A stretch of DNA of 64,000 nt from Moritella sp. Urea-trap-13. GTDB taxonomy: Bacteria; Pseudomonadota; Gammaproteobacteria; Enterobacterales; Moritellaceae. Of this stretch, positions 36,124 through 46,007 are shown one piece after another (the stretch's first letter is position 1; each line of letters starts with the position of its first letter). The stretch spans positions 310,281-374,280 of the forward strand of contig NZ_PJCA01000027.1 of assembly GCF_002836355.1 (NCBI RefSeq), written 5' to 3'. Below the pieces are notes generated by a model. That model saw only the letters and a list, made by a program, of their open reading frames with translations. It was not told the DNA's origin and ran no database searches. The translations under genes and the position numbers were made by a program.

Positions 36124-36230
36124 GATAAGGCTAGATTGTTACACAGCGTTAACATATTATGACTTTATATCAATAAATATCAGGTTATAACGGTACTTAC
36201 TTGTATTGAGATAACCAAGTTGGATTAACA

Positions 36231-36968
36231 ATGGTGAAAATAATGTCTGATCTCAGTAGTTCTGTTGCAGCAGAAGGCAAGTCAGGCTCTATGCCTCAAG
36301 ACGATATAGTCTATGCGCATATCTTTGATGCTATCCTTGAACGTCGTCTGCCGCCTGGTACTAAGTTAAATGAAGAAGCGCTGGGTGATATTTTTAGTGT
36401 CAGCCGGACTATTATACGTCGCGCACTATTACGTTTATCGCACGAACAAGTTGTGGTGATCCGCCCTAACCGTGGCGCTGTCGTGGCATCGCCTTCCGTT
36501 GAAGAAGCAAAACAAGTATTTATTGCCCGCCATACCTTGGAAGACGCGATAACTAAACTGGCTGTTAAAAATGCAACTAGTAAACAGATCAATCATTTAC
36601 GTAAGTTAATCGTCGCTGAAAATATTGCCACCAAGCAAGGTGATTTGGGTAAGGCTATCCGTTTATCGGGGGAATTTCATTTAAAACTGGCAGAAATGTC
36701 GGGTAATGCGCCGTTATTTAACTTCCAACGTAGTTTGGTATCACTTAGTTCGTTAATCATTGCCCAGTATGAAGTGGCGACGAGTACTCACTGCGTATTA
36801 GACGAGCACAGTGGCTTACTTGATGCGATTGAAGCGAAAGACACGGAACAAGCCTGTTTACTAATGCGTGAGCATTTAGATCACATTGAATCTAAATTGA
36901 ATTTAGATGGTGAAACGGTTTCAAGTGACCTGCATGTTGTCTTTTCTAATGTATTAAACAAAAAATAA
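36231..36968 (+). CDS. GntR-family (FCD domain) transcriptional regulator, probably of purine catabolism
   Basis: This 245-residue regulator has an N-terminal winged helix (residues about 25-90): LPPGTKLNEEALGDIFSVSRTIIRRALLRL is the helix-turn-helix. A C-terminal FCD effector domain (about 98-230) has metal or ligand histidines in EFHLKLAEMSGN, VLDEHSGLLDAI and MREHLDHIE. It lies directly upstream of xdhA on the same strand, behind its own terminator. Location makes control of purine catabolism likely, and candidate palindromic operators support this. The ATG at 36243 is an alternative start. The ligand is unknown: urate, xanthine or allantoin are possible. Confidence 0.9.
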   Translation: MVKIMSDLSSSVAAEGKSGSMPQDDIVYAHIFDAILERRLPPGTKLNEEALGDIFSVSRTIIRRALLRLSHEQVVVIRPNRGAVVASPSVEEAKQVFIARHTLEDAITKLAVKNATSKQINHLRKLIVAENIATKQGDLGKAIRLSGEFHLKLAEMSGNAPLFNFQRSLVSLSSLIIAQYEVATSTHCVLDEHSGLLDAIEAKDTEQACLLMREHLDHIESKLNLDGETVSSDLHVVFSNVLNKK

Positions 36969-36989
36969 AATAAGTTATTACTCATCATA

Positions 36990-36999
36990 TTGTATACAA
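36990..36999 (+). promoter_or_regulatory. Candidate GntR/FCD operator between regulator and xdhA
   Basis: TTGTATACAA is a perfect 10-bp palindrome of the type bound by many FCD-class GntR proteins. It lies just before the gntR terminator and 275 bp upstream of the xdhA start. Confidence 0.45.
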
Positions 37000-37001
37000 A
37001 A

Positions 37002-37029
37002 AATGCCAAGTTCAGCGTAACTTGGCATT
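37002..37029 (+). terminator. Terminator of the GntR gene
   Basis: AATGCCAAGTT (37002-37012) pairs with AACTTGGCATT (37019-37029) around CAGCGT. It is preceded by an A-tract and followed by ATTGTTT. It separates the regulator from xdhA. Confidence 0.8.
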
Positions 37030-37273
37030 ATTGTTTCTGCCTCTCTTTCCTATTGTCTTAGCTAATATTCACTATAATTGTCTATATAAGCGCTAAATCA
37101 TTCGATTAAAATGTGTCTCAATTGTTATTTTTATGTAACAATAAGTTGACTCTCGAGTCAGGTTTAAGATTTTAGAGCACATTAATGATTAAAAGTAATG
37201 ATTTAAAACACAGCTAATAACAAAAATAATAGCAATCAATGTCAACGTTATGGAACAACGCAGGAGGTACGAC

Positions 37274-38719
37274 TTGATTAAGTTTCTACTTAACCAAAAG
37301 ATGTGTCAGATATCTGACCTTTCACCCAATACCACGGTACTTAATTTCTTACGCCAAGAAGAAGCGAAGAAAGGTACTAAAGAAGGTTGTGCATCAGGGG
37401 ACTGCGGTGCTTGCACTGTTGTACTCGGTGATGTTGTTGATGGAAGGATCCGTTATACATCGGTAAATGCGTGTATTACGTTCGTATCCGCTTTACACGG
37501 TAAGCAATTAATTACTGTCGAAGACCTGAAAGCAAAAGACGGTACCCTACATCAGGTGCAACAAGCGCTTGTTGATTATAACGGTACCCAATGTGGTTAT
37601 TGTACCCCTGGCTTTGTCATGTCGATGTTTGCATTAAGCAAAAATACCCCATCAGCCGATAAACAGGCCATTTTTGAAGCGCTAGCAGGTAACTTATGTC
37701 GTTGTACTGGTTATCGTTCTATTATCGATTCAGCGATGGCATTAGCTGAACAAGCGCATATTGTGGATGCTTTTGAGCGTTTAGAAGCTGAAACTGTTGC
37801 GCAACTTAATACCATTGAGCGTAGCGGCACACAAACACTCTCAGGTAACGGCCATACGGCTTATTCACCAAATAATGTGGCTGACTTAGCGGCCCTATTA
37901 GTGAAACACCCTGATGCTCGTATTGTTGCCGGTGGTACCGATTTAGCGTTGGAAGTGACGCAATTCCACCGCCCTATTAATACGCTTATCTCGGTTGGTA
38001 ATGTGGCAGAGATGAAAGACATTACAGTGACTGATAGCCATATCGAAATTGGCGCGGCTAGAAGTCTCACCGATAGCTACAGCACGCTAGCGCAATACTT
38101 TCCTGATTTTGGTGAACTCTTACATCGCTTTGCATCGCTGCAAGTGCGTAACCAAGGTACTATCGGTGGCAACATTGGTAATGCTTCACCGATTGGCGAT
38201 ACACCACCTGCGTTAATTGCACTTGATGCACAAGTTGAACTACGTTGTGGTGATGATGTACGTTTGATGGAGCTGGAAGATTACTTTGTTGGTTATAAAA
38301 TCACTGCACAAAAAGCAGCTGAATTTATTACTAAAATTATTATTCCATTACCGACTGCAGAGCAGGTGTTCCGTACTTATAAATTATCTAAACGATTGGA
38401 TGATGATATTTCTGCGGTACTGGGCGCGTTTAATATTACCTTGAAAAAAAATGTTGTTACTGATATTCGCATTGCCTTCGGTGGCATGGCCGCGACACCA
38501 CTGCGTGCGCAACATGCAGAGAAAATCTTACTTGGCGCAACGTGGGAATACCACAATGTAGCAGCGGCTATGCAAGCACTCGCGAAAGACTTCTCTCCAC
38601 TCTCTGATTTCCGTGCCAGTAAAGAATATCGCTCATTAACAGCTAAAAATCTACTGAAGAAATTCTATTTAGAATTGCAAAATACCACAATTGAAACGCG
38701 GGTAACGTCTTATGTCTAA
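37274..38719 (+). CDS. xdhA: Xanthine dehydrogenase small subunit (2Fe-2S and FAD)
   Basis: This 481-residue cytoplasmic subunit passes electrons from the molybdenum centre to NAD+. The first cluster uses CASGDCGACTVVLG and the second CGYCTPGFVMSMF and CRCTGY. The FAD domain (from about residue 190) has VAGGTDLALEV and IGGNIGNASPIGDTPPAL. An ATG at 37250 is in frame, but a strong AGGAGG at 37262-37267 lies 6 nt before a TTG at 37274 that gives the natural N-terminus MIKFLLNQK, so I take the TTG start. xdhB overlaps its 3' end by 8 bp. It begins the xdhABC-guaD run. Confidence 0.94.
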   Translation: MIKFLLNQKMCQISDLSPNTTVLNFLRQEEAKKGTKEGCASGDCGACTVVLGDVVDGRIRYTSVNACITFVSALHGKQLITVEDLKAKDGTLHQVQQALVDYNGTQCGYCTPGFVMSMFALSKNTPSADKQAIFEALAGNLCRCTGYRSIIDSAMALAEQAHIVDAFERLEAETVAQLNTIERSGTQTLSGNGHTAYSPNNVADLAALLVKHPDARIVAGGTDLALEVTQFHRPINTLISVGNVAEMKDITVTDSHIEIGAARSLTDSYSTLAQYFPDFGELLHRFASLQVRNQGTIGGNIGNASPIGDTPPALIALDAQVELRCGDDVRLMELEDYFVGYKITAQKAAEFITKIIIPLPTAEQVFRTYKLSKRLDDDISAVLGAFNITLKKNVVTDIRIAFGGMAATPLRAQHAEKILLGATWEYHNVAAAMQALAKDFSPLSDFRASKEYRSLTAKNLLKKFYLELQNTTIETRVTSYV

Positions 38720-41141
38720 TCACAATAAAGTACAATTATCACAGCAGCAATTGTTAGCTCAAGCGAATGGTTCGATCAAAACTGGTGTCGGTAAAAATGT
38801 TAAACATGACAGTGCCGCTATTCAGGTAACAGGCGAAGCGATTTATGTGGATGATCGCCTAGAATATCCCAATCAATTGCATGTGTATGTGCGTATGAGC
38901 GACGTTGCACACGCTAATATTACTAAGATCGATTTAACGCCTTGTTATGAATTTGACGGTGTTGAATTAGCTATTCAAGCCAAAGATGTACCGGGTGAAT
39001 TAGACATAGGTGCGATCTTACCGGGCGATCCATTATTGGCCGATGGTAAAGTCGAATATCTTGGCCAAGCAGTGATTGCGGTAGCGGCAAGTTCGATGGA
39101 GATTGCCCGTCAAGCAGCGCAAGCGGCAATCATCGAATATGAAGAATTACCCGCCATTTTATGTGTCGAAGAAGCGTTAGCGAAGAAAAGCTTTGTGACT
39201 GAATCACATCAACAAAAACGTGGTAATTCGGCAGCAGCCTTGTCTGCAGCAACGCATATTTTAGAAGGCAGCATTCATGTTGGTGGCCAAGAGCATTTCT
39301 ATTTAGAAACGCAAGCGGCGTCAGTGATGCCAACGGAAGATGGCGGTATGATCGTCTATGCCTCAACGCAGAACCCAACCGAAGTGCAAAAACTGGTGGC
39401 CGAAGTGATAGGCGTACCTATGCACAAAGTTGTCATTGATATGCGCCGTATGGGCGGTGGTTTTGGTGGTAAAGAAACCCAAGCTGCGGGACCCGCGTGT
39501 CTATGTGCCGTATTTGCTAAGCTAACCGGGCGACCAACTAAGATCCGTTTTCCCCGTGTTGAAGATATGATGATGACAGGTAAACGTCACCCGTTCTTTA
39601 ATCAATATAAAGTTGGCTTTAATGACGATGGTCAAATCAATGGTATTGAAATTATCGTCGCCAGTAACTGTGGTTATTCACCGGACCTTTCTAGCTCGAT
39701 CACGGATCGTGCTATGTTCCATTCCGACAACGCATACTATTTAGGTGATGCGACGATCACTGGTCATCGCTGCAAAACTAATACCGCCTCAAATACCGCA
39801 TTCCGTGGTTTTGGTGGCCCGCAAGGTATGATCACAATTGAACATATCATGGATGAAATAGCCGGTAAATTAGGTAAAGATCCATTAGCTGTACGTAAAG
39901 TGAATTTTTACGGTATTGAAGATCGCAATGTCACCCACTACTATCAAAAAGTAGAAGATAACTTTATTCATGAGCTGGTGGCGGATCTTGAAGCGACGAG
40001 TGAGTATGCGGCGCGCCGTAAAGCGATTGATGAATACAATCAAAGCAGCCCTATTTTGAAAAAGGGTATCTCGCTAACACCGGTTAAATTTGGTATTTCC
40101 TTTACGGCGACCTTCTTGAACCAAGCGGGGGCATTATTGCATGTTTACACTGATGGCAGTATGCAGTTAAGCCATGGTGGTACTGAAATGGGCCAAGGGC
40201 TTAATACCAAAGTGGCGCAGATTGTTGCACAAGAATTCCAAGTGGATATTGAAAACATTCAAATTACTTCCGCGAATACCGGTAAAGTACCGAATACTTC
40301 GCCAACAGCTGCATCATCAGGCACTGACTTAAATGGTAAAGCAGCACAAAATGCAGCGCGTACTATTAAGCAACGTTTGATTGATTTCTGTGTGGCACAT
40401 TTTAGCGTGACAGACGAAGAGGTTGTCTTCAGTAATAATACCGTGACTATTCGTGAACAGATCATGACGTTTGCAGATCTTATCCAGCTGGCTTATTTCA
40501 ATCAGATCTCGCTATCGAGTACCGGTTTCTATAAAACACCGAAGATCTATTACGATCACGCTACAGCTAAAGGGCGCCCATTCTATTACTTTGCTTATGG
40601 TGCATCTTGTTCTGAAGTGCTGATTGATACCTTAACAGGTGAGTACAAAACCTTGCGTGTGGATATTCTCCATGATGTTGGCGCGTCACTTAATCCTGAT
40701 ATTGATATAGGCCAGATTGAAGGTGGTTTTATTCAAGGTATGGGTTGGTTAACCACGGAAGAATTAGTCTGGAATGACAAAGGTAAATTAGCCACTAATG
40801 GCCCAATGGGTTACAAGATCCCAGCTATTGCCGATACACCGATTGATTTTAGAACTCAGTTAGTTGAAAACCGCAGTAACCCTGAGCAAACCGTTTACAA
40901 TTCTAAAGCCGTGGGTGAACCGCCATTTATGCTGGGTATGTCAGTATGGAGTGCATTACGTGATGCGGCAGCGAGTGTGGCTGACCATCGATATATGCCA
41001 CATCTAGATACCCCTGCCACACCAGAACGCGTGCTGTGGGCAGTACAAGACGCCGAAGACTATTTATATGCCCACAATCAGGCCGATAAGGTAAAAGACG
41101 CACTCGTTAGTGAATCAAAAGTAACGACTGTTACCGCTTAG
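38712..41141 (+). CDS. xdhB: Xanthine dehydrogenase molybdopterin-binding subunit
   Basis: This 809-residue catalytic subunit hydroxylates hypoxanthine and xanthine to urate at a molybdenum cofactor. MRRMGGGFGGKETQAAG and NTAFRGFGGPQGM are cofactor-binding loops. KAVGEPPFMLGMS holds the catalytic glutamate. The typical N-terminus appears at KHDSAAIQVTGEAIYVDD. The length is normal for the bacterial large subunit. It overlaps xdhA by 8 bp and is followed by xdhC after about 49 bp, so the three are co-transcribed. FAD and Fe-S domains are on the separate xdhA product, as in Rhodobacter and Pseudomonas. Confidence 0.96.
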   Translation: MSNHNKVQLSQQQLLAQANGSIKTGVGKNVKHDSAAIQVTGEAIYVDDRLEYPNQLHVYVRMSDVAHANITKIDLTPCYEFDGVELAIQAKDVPGELDIGAILPGDPLLADGKVEYLGQAVIAVAASSMEIARQAAQAAIIEYEELPAILCVEEALAKKSFVTESHQQKRGNSAAALSAATHILEGSIHVGGQEHFYLETQAASVMPTEDGGMIVYASTQNPTEVQKLVAEVIGVPMHKVVIDMRRMGGGFGGKETQAAGPACLCAVFAKLTGRPTKIRFPRVEDMMMTGKRHPFFNQYKVGFNDDGQINGIEIIVASNCGYSPDLSSSITDRAMFHSDNAYYLGDATITGHRCKTNTASNTAFRGFGGPQGMITIEHIMDEIAGKLGKDPLAVRKVNFYGIEDRNVTHYYQKVEDNFIHELVADLEATSEYAARRKAIDEYNQSSPILKKGISLTPVKFGISFTATFLNQAGALLHVYTDGSMQLSHGGTEMGQGLNTKVAQIVAQEFQVDIENIQITSANTGKVPNTSPTAASSGTDLNGKAAQNAARTIKQRLIDFCVAHFSVTDEEVVFSNNTVTIREQIMTFADLIQLAYFNQISLSSTGFYKTPKIYYDHATAKGRPFYYFAYGASCSEVLIDTLTGEYKTLRVDILHDVGASLNPDIDIGQIEGGFIQGMGWLTTEELVWNDKGKLATNGPMGYKIPAIADTPIDFRTQLVENRSNPEQTVYNSKAVGEPPFMLGMSVWSALRDAAASVADHRYMPHLDTPATPERVLWAVQDAEDYLYAHNQADKVKDALVSESKVTTVTA

Positions 41142-41190
41142 GTTTAAACGTGTAATGGTGTCACTAAGCTGTTTAGTAAGGAGATTGATG

Positions 41191-42027
41191 ATGTTTGAAG
41201 ACAATTGGATTGACCCACTTGCGGCGCTAAAGCAGCGCGGTGAAGCATGCATCATGGTAACGGTGCTTGAGCATCACGGTTCAACACCGCGAGATTCAGG
41301 GACCAAAATGTTGGTCACGCAAGATAAGCTCTATGCCACGATTGGCGGCGGTCATTTAGAACACTTAGCCACTAAAATGGCGCGCGAGATGCTCGTGGAT
41401 GCTAAAGAGTCACTGGTCGTCGAACGCTTTGATTTAGGTGCGCGCTTAGGTCAGTGTTGTGGTGGCAGTGCGACCTTGATGTTTGAGCCGATTGGCCAGT
41501 CACTACAGCACTTAGTGGTGTTTGGTGCTGGGCATGTGGCGAAAGCTTTATTGCATGTTGTAGCGACCTTGCCATTCCGTGTTACTTGGATTGATGAGCG
41601 CGAAGAACAATTTCCGGCGCAATTACCTGACAATGTCACCAAGCTACTGAGTGATGATCCGGTTGGCGATGTCCGTGATATGCCAGCAGACAGTTACTAT
41701 CTGGTCATGACGCATAATCATCAGCTGGATTTTGATTTAGCCAAAGCCATTTTAAAACGCGGTGATGCTAAGTATTTTGGCCTGATTGGCTCGCAGACCA
41801 AGAAAAAGCGTTTTCAGTATAGATTACGTGCTCGTGATTTTACCGATGAGCAGATTAATCAAATGATCTGCCCGATTGGTATCAGTGCGGTAGCCGGAAA
41901 ACACCCAGCTGAAATAGCTATTTCAGTCGCTGGTGAATTGATTGCAATTTATCAAGGACGGGCGTTAGAAAGCAAACAAAAGCCTAATCTAGTGCAAGTA
42001 AATAACGACATAGCTAAGTTAGCCTAG
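41191..42027 (+). CDS. xdhC: Xanthine dehydrogenase accessory protein XdhC
   Basis: This protein of about 278 residues binds molybdenum cofactor, supports its sulfuration and inserts it into the XdhB subunit. The N-terminal XdhC/CoxI domain has VLEHHGSTPRDSGTKMLV and LGQCCGGSATLMFEPI. A Rossmann-like C-terminal domain begins LVVFGAGHVAKALLHVV and contains KYFGLIGSQTKKKRF. The frame extends upstream to 41155, but AAGGAG at 41178-41183 places the start at ATG 41191, or 41188 with tighter spacing. It belongs to the xdhAB operon and is followed by guaD after 91 bp. Confidence 0.93.
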   Translation: MFEDNWIDPLAALKQRGEACIMVTVLEHHGSTPRDSGTKMLVTQDKLYATIGGGHLEHLATKMAREMLVDAKESLVVERFDLGARLGQCCGGSATLMFEPIGQSLQHLVVFGAGHVAKALLHVVATLPFRVTWIDEREEQFPAQLPDNVTKLLSDDPVGDVRDMPADSYYLVMTHNHQLDFDLAKAILKRGDAKYFGLIGSQTKKKRFQYRLRARDFTDEQINQMICPIGISAVAGKHPAEIAISVAGELIAIYQGRALESKQKPNLVQVNNDIAKLA

Positions 42028-42118
42028 TCATCGACAGTGTATTATTATAGACAGGCTATCATGAGAGTATTAGGATAGCGCGAGATTTGATGCAGCAGCA
42101 TAATGAAGGAAGTTTTAA

Positions 42119-43426
42119 ATGAGTACAATTCGAACAGCATACCGATCAGCAATATTACATAGCTTGGGTGATCCCGATAAAGTCGGTATGGAAAATTCGT
42201 ACGAATATTTCGCTGATGGTGCCCTGATTATTGAAAATGGTATCGTCCAAGCAATCGGTAACGCTGATGACATCCTGGCTAATGAAAGCAGTGATATCGA
42301 TGTTAAAGTCTTTGAAAATAAGATCATTACATCGGGTTTCATTGATACCCATGTGCATTATCCACAGACGGGTATGATCGCGTCATATGGCGAGCAATTA
42401 CTAGATTGGTTAAATAATTATACTTTCCCTGCAGAAGGTAAGTTTGATGATCCTGAGCATGCGACGAAAGTGGCTGAGATCTTCTTACAAGAATTAATGA
42501 GTAACGGTACCACGACAGCGTTAGTATTCGGTACTGTACATAAAGAGTCAGTTGATAGCTTCTTTACGCAAGCAGAATTACGTAACTTACGTATTATTTG
42601 CGGTAAAGTAATGATGGATCGCAACGCGCCAGATTTCTTAACCGATACCCTTGAAAGTTGTTATGAAGACAGTAAAGAATTGATTGAACGCTGGCACCAT
42701 AAAGGTCGCTTACACTATGCGGTAACGCCTCGTTTTGCACCGACAAGTACCCCTGAGCAGCTTGATGTTGCGGCGCGTTTGTTAAGTGAATATCCAGATT
42801 TATATATGCATACGCATTTATCAGAAAACTTAAAAGAAATTGAGTGGGTTAAAGAGTTATTCCCTGAGCGCACTAACTACCTTGATGTATATGATCATCA
42901 TGGTCTGTTAAGCGAGCGTTCGGTATTCGCGCATGGTATTCATTTGTGTGATAGTGAATGTCAACGCTTGGCTGATACTGGTTCTGCAGTTGCTTTCTGT
43001 CCTACCTCAAACCTATTCTTAGGTTCGGGTCTGCTCGATTTACCGCGTCTAGAAAAATTCGGTGTTAATGTCGGCATGGGCACGGATGTGGGCGCGGGTA
43101 CTTGTTTCTCGTTATTATCAACGATGAATGAAGCATATAAAGTAATGCAGTTGCAAGGACAGGCGCTAAGCCCGTTTAAATCACTTTATTTAGCTACTTT
43201 AGGTGGTGCAAAAGCATTACGTTTAGAAGATAAAATTGGTAATTTAGCCGTAGGCAAAGAAGCTGATTTCGTGGTATTAGATTTAGCGGCAACGCCGTTG
43301 CTTAAGTTCCGTATGGATAACTCGACGTCGTTAGAAGAAACCTTGTTTGCATTAATGCTAATGGGTGATGATCGTGTGGTATGTGAAACTTACGTATATG
43401 GTGAAAACCGTTACAGTAGCCTGTAA
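42119..43426 (+). CDS. guaD: Guanine deaminase
   Basis: This 435-residue amidohydrolase converts guanine to xanthine and ammonia, feeding XdhAB. Metal and substrate motifs are intact: DTHVHYPQTGMIASYGEQLLDWL with the first zinc histidines, HTHLSEN, VFAHGIHLCD and GTDVGAGTCFSLL. These are the guanine-deaminase-specific versions of the amidohydrolase motifs. AAGGAAG gives a good ribosome site for the ATG at 42119. It is the last gene of the xdh block and is followed by a strong hairpin at 43490. Confidence 0.95.
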   Translation: MSTIRTAYRSAILHSLGDPDKVGMENSYEYFADGALIIENGIVQAIGNADDILANESSDIDVKVFENKIITSGFIDTHVHYPQTGMIASYGEQLLDWLNNYTFPAEGKFDDPEHATKVAEIFLQELMSNGTTTALVFGTVHKESVDSFFTQAELRNLRIICGKVMMDRNAPDFLTDTLESCYEDSKELIERWHHKGRLHYAVTPRFAPTSTPEQLDVAARLLSEYPDLYMHTHLSENLKEIEWVKELFPERTNYLDVYDHHGLLSERSVFAHGIHLCDSECQRLADTGSAVAFCPTSNLFLGSGLLDLPRLEKFGVNVGMGTDVGAGTCFSLLSTMNEAYKVMQLQGQALSPFKSLYLATLGGAKALRLEDKIGNLAVGKEADFVVLDLAATPLLKFRMDNSTSLEETLFALMLMGDDRVVCETYVYGENRYSSL

Positions 43427-43489
43427 TTATTAATGAATGGAGCCTAGTTATAGGGCTTAATCGTACGCTCTGAATCGTTCCATTTAATA

Positions 43490-43527
43490 ATAGCGCAGTA
43501 AGAAGATTTGTTTACTGCGCTATTTAT
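43490..43527. terminator. Terminator between guaD and the convergent glycosyltransferase gene
   Basis: ATAGCGCAGTAA (43490-43501) and TTACTGCGCTAT (43512-43523) form a 12-bp perfect stem, followed by TTAT. It may serve both strands. Confidence 0.75.
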
Positions 43528-43588
43528 CTACCTACATTCATTTTATCTCGTTAACTTTGCCTCTGTAGCATTTCTTTCTGACCACGGA

Positions 43589-44752
43589 TTAGCTGGCACA
43601 ATTTTCAATCCAATTGGATAGACTTTTAGCCTGATTCAAGGCATCAAAATTATTTTCTATATTTAAACGTGCTAAACGCTGCATATCTTGACGTTTTTCT
43701 GGTGAGTAATGGATAAATTCAGTGATCGCATTACTCAGCGATTGGCTACTTTTTTGTTTTACAATCAATCCAGTGCCAGGGGCGACTATCTCTTTGCAAC
43801 CCATTAAATCAGTGGTTATTACAGGAACGCCGACAGCCATTGCTTCCTTTAATACTAATGGACCTGTATCAACACAACCTGAATGTGACATGCAAAATGG
43901 CGCGACGAGACAATCAAAGGTGGCGAGGTTTTGGCTGACCCAATGTGGTGATTTAGACCCGTGAAAGCGTACAAACTTCGATAAACCCAATTGATATACT
44001 TGCTGCTGCAGGCTTGAACGCAGCTCGCCATCACCAATAATATCTAAAGTCACTAAGTGCGGGGTGTTTAACTCACCCAGACTTTGCAACAGGTAATTAA
44101 GCCCTTTTTGTTCGACCAACCGACCTAAAAATACCAGTTTAATAGGGGTGCCATTTTGGGAGCCGGTTGGTGATAAAAGTGGAGGTTTAAACTCATTGGT
44201 TTTAACTCCACAATGCAATAATTTTATTTTATCAAGGTTCATTTTCTTTAAATCTGTTTCCATATCTTTGCATACAGCGACAACAAAATTGCTGCTATTG
44301 ACCTTTAAATCAACATCAAAAGGTGTTTCATAAAGATCATGGCCATGGGCGACAAAAGAGCTGGTGATCCCCATCATTTTTGCGGCAACAATGGCATGTG
44401 CACTGGTGTGCTGTGCAAAGTGGGCATGGACATGATGAATCTCTTCTTTACGCATCTGTAGCGCCAGTTTGAGACTGTATCGAAATAAAGATAATTTAGG
44501 CATAGAACGCTGTTTGGCAATAAAAGACAGTGCGCTTAATATGCCCGTGGGACTAAGGCTTGTTAATAAAGCAAGGGGAACGTCCTCACCGATAACATGG
44601 GTGTCATAGCTAAACTCGCTACAGTCATTGTATTTAATAAAAGTCATGACACAAACGTGGTGGCCGCAGGCTTTGATTGAATCCACCTCGGTGCGAATAA
44701 ATGTCTCACTCAGTACGGGGTATGAGGGTGCTAAAAATGCCACTTTTTTCAT
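43589..44752 (-). CDS. Glycosyltransferase family 4 (colanic-acid WcaL type)
   Basis: This 387-residue GT-B enzyme probably transfers a sugar from a nucleotide donor to a surface polysaccharide. The N-terminal acceptor half starts KKVAFLAPSYPVLSETFIRTEV. The donor half has PIKLVFLGRLVEQKGLNYLLQSL and the EX7E-type region PLVLKEAMAVGVPVITTDLMGCKEIV. The closest style is WcaL/exopolysaccharide GT4. It is divergent from a GT2 gene across about 234 bp. No polysaccharide cluster is next to either, so acceptor and product are unknown. The pair interrupts the two purine blocks. Confidence 0.88.
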   Translation of the reverse strand: MKKVAFLAPSYPVLSETFIRTEVDSIKACGHHVCVMTFIKYNDCSEFSYDTHVIGEDVPLALLTSLSPTGILSALSFIAKQRSMPKLSLFRYSLKLALQMRKEEIHHVHAHFAQHTSAHAIVAAKMMGITSSFVAHGHDLYETPFDVDLKVNSSNFVVAVCKDMETDLKKMNLDKIKLLHCGVKTNEFKPPLLSPTGSQNGTPIKLVFLGRLVEQKGLNYLLQSLGELNTPHLVTLDIIGDGELRSSLQQQVYQLGLSKFVRFHGSKSPHWVSQNLATFDCLVAPFCMSHSGCVDTGPLVLKEAMAVGVPVITTDLMGCKEIVAPGTGLIVKQKSSQSLSNAITEFIHYSPEKRQDMQRLARLNIENNFDALNQAKSLSNWIENCAS

Positions 44753-44986
44753 TTTGAGATCCTTCTTGCTGTATTCGATTATCCATAACCGTTATTTTCA
44801 TGACGCAGATCCTCTTATTTGGATACTCATCATATTATCGATATAGCATCCAAAAATGCATTTATTAACTAGGCTTAGCAACACGGCTTAAATAAAAATG
44901 AAGCCTTTGATAAATAATAGTATAAATGGGATTGTTTTGCAGGGCGCTAAACGCAGGTGTCGGCAGCTAACATAAGGAGTGGTGTT

Positions 44987-45919
44987 ATGGTGTATATAGT
45001 TTCTGTAGTTATTCCTAGCTATAATTGTTTGGCCTATTTGCCGAAAGCCATCGCGAGTATTTTACAGCAAGGCCGAAGTGATGTTGAAATCATTATTGTT
45101 AACGATAATAGCACCGATGAGACGGCTCAATACCTCGATACCTTAAGTCAGCAACAGGCTTGCGTTAAGGTTATTGCCACTACCGGTGTTGGTGCAGCAG
45201 GCGCCCGTAATATCGCGATACAACAAGCCGCCGGCGAGTATATTGCATTTTTAGATGCCGATGACTATTGGTACCCCGGAAAATTAACCGCGCAGCTAGC
45301 CTTGCATGAGGCAAATCCCAGTGTTGCTATGTCATTTACTAATTATGATCATGTGAATCAACAATATCAGTATATTGTTGATTGCTTCGGTTATTGGAAT
45401 CAATTTACAGAGGTGACGACGCCTAGCCATTATATCAAACAACCTTTAGCGCAAGTACTGGCTCATAATGTGGTGGGTACATCAACTGTGATGGTAAAAG
45501 CATCTGTTTTTAAGACTGTTGGATTGTTTGATATTGATATGAGCTATTGCGAAGATTGGCAGTTATGGCTAAAAATTTGTGAACATTTTGAAGTGGCGGC
45601 CTTGACCAAAAGTTATACTGGTTATCTTATGCGTAGTGATTCTATAACCCAAACTGATAGTAAGCGTTTACAACATCTAAAGTGTATTGAGCAAATAATT
45701 AATGATTATAAACAGCGTGATCTTGGGTTAAGTAAGCATACCTTTGCTTTGGCTGATGCGAAATTAAAAGAAGGCTATGCGGATTATTACCGTACCCAAA
45801 GGCAGTTTATCAATGCCTTGTGTTATGAGGGTTATGCGTTTTGGCTTAACCCTCAAATTCGACGTATTAAAAATGGCTTAGGGGATATCAAAAAATTAAT
45901 ATTAACTCCGATCCGCTAA
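44987..45919 (+). CDS. Glycosyltransferase family 2
   Basis: This 310-residue GT-A enzyme begins MVYIVSVVIPSYNCLAYLPKAIASIL, the standard GT2 nucleotide-binding start. It has IIIVNDNSTDETAQYL and the metal-binding FLDADDYWYPGKL. The catalytic-base region is SYCEDWQLWLKIC. A frame extension to a GTG at 44957 exists, but AAGGAG lies just before the ATG at 44987. The protein is soluble with no obvious membrane helix. It is divergent from the GT4 gene, and the two may act on the same glycan. The specific sugar cannot be told from sequence. Confidence 0.9.
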   Translation: MVYIVSVVIPSYNCLAYLPKAIASILQQGRSDVEIIIVNDNSTDETAQYLDTLSQQQACVKVIATTGVGAAGARNIAIQQAAGEYIAFLDADDYWYPGKLTAQLALHEANPSVAMSFTNYDHVNQQYQYIVDCFGYWNQFTEVTTPSHYIKQPLAQVLAHNVVGTSTVMVKASVFKTVGLFDIDMSYCEDWQLWLKICEHFEVAALTKSYTGYLMRSDSITQTDSKRLQHLKCIEQIINDYKQRDLGLSKHTFALADAKLKEGYADYYRTQRQFINALCYEGYAFWLNPQIRRIKNGLGDIKKLILTPIR

Positions 45920-46007
45920 TTTTTTTTAACGGCAATTGAGCTCGACAACTGTTACAAGCTCGACTATTACTACAAGATCGAAATAGAGTTACAAGGCCGA
46001 GGTACTA

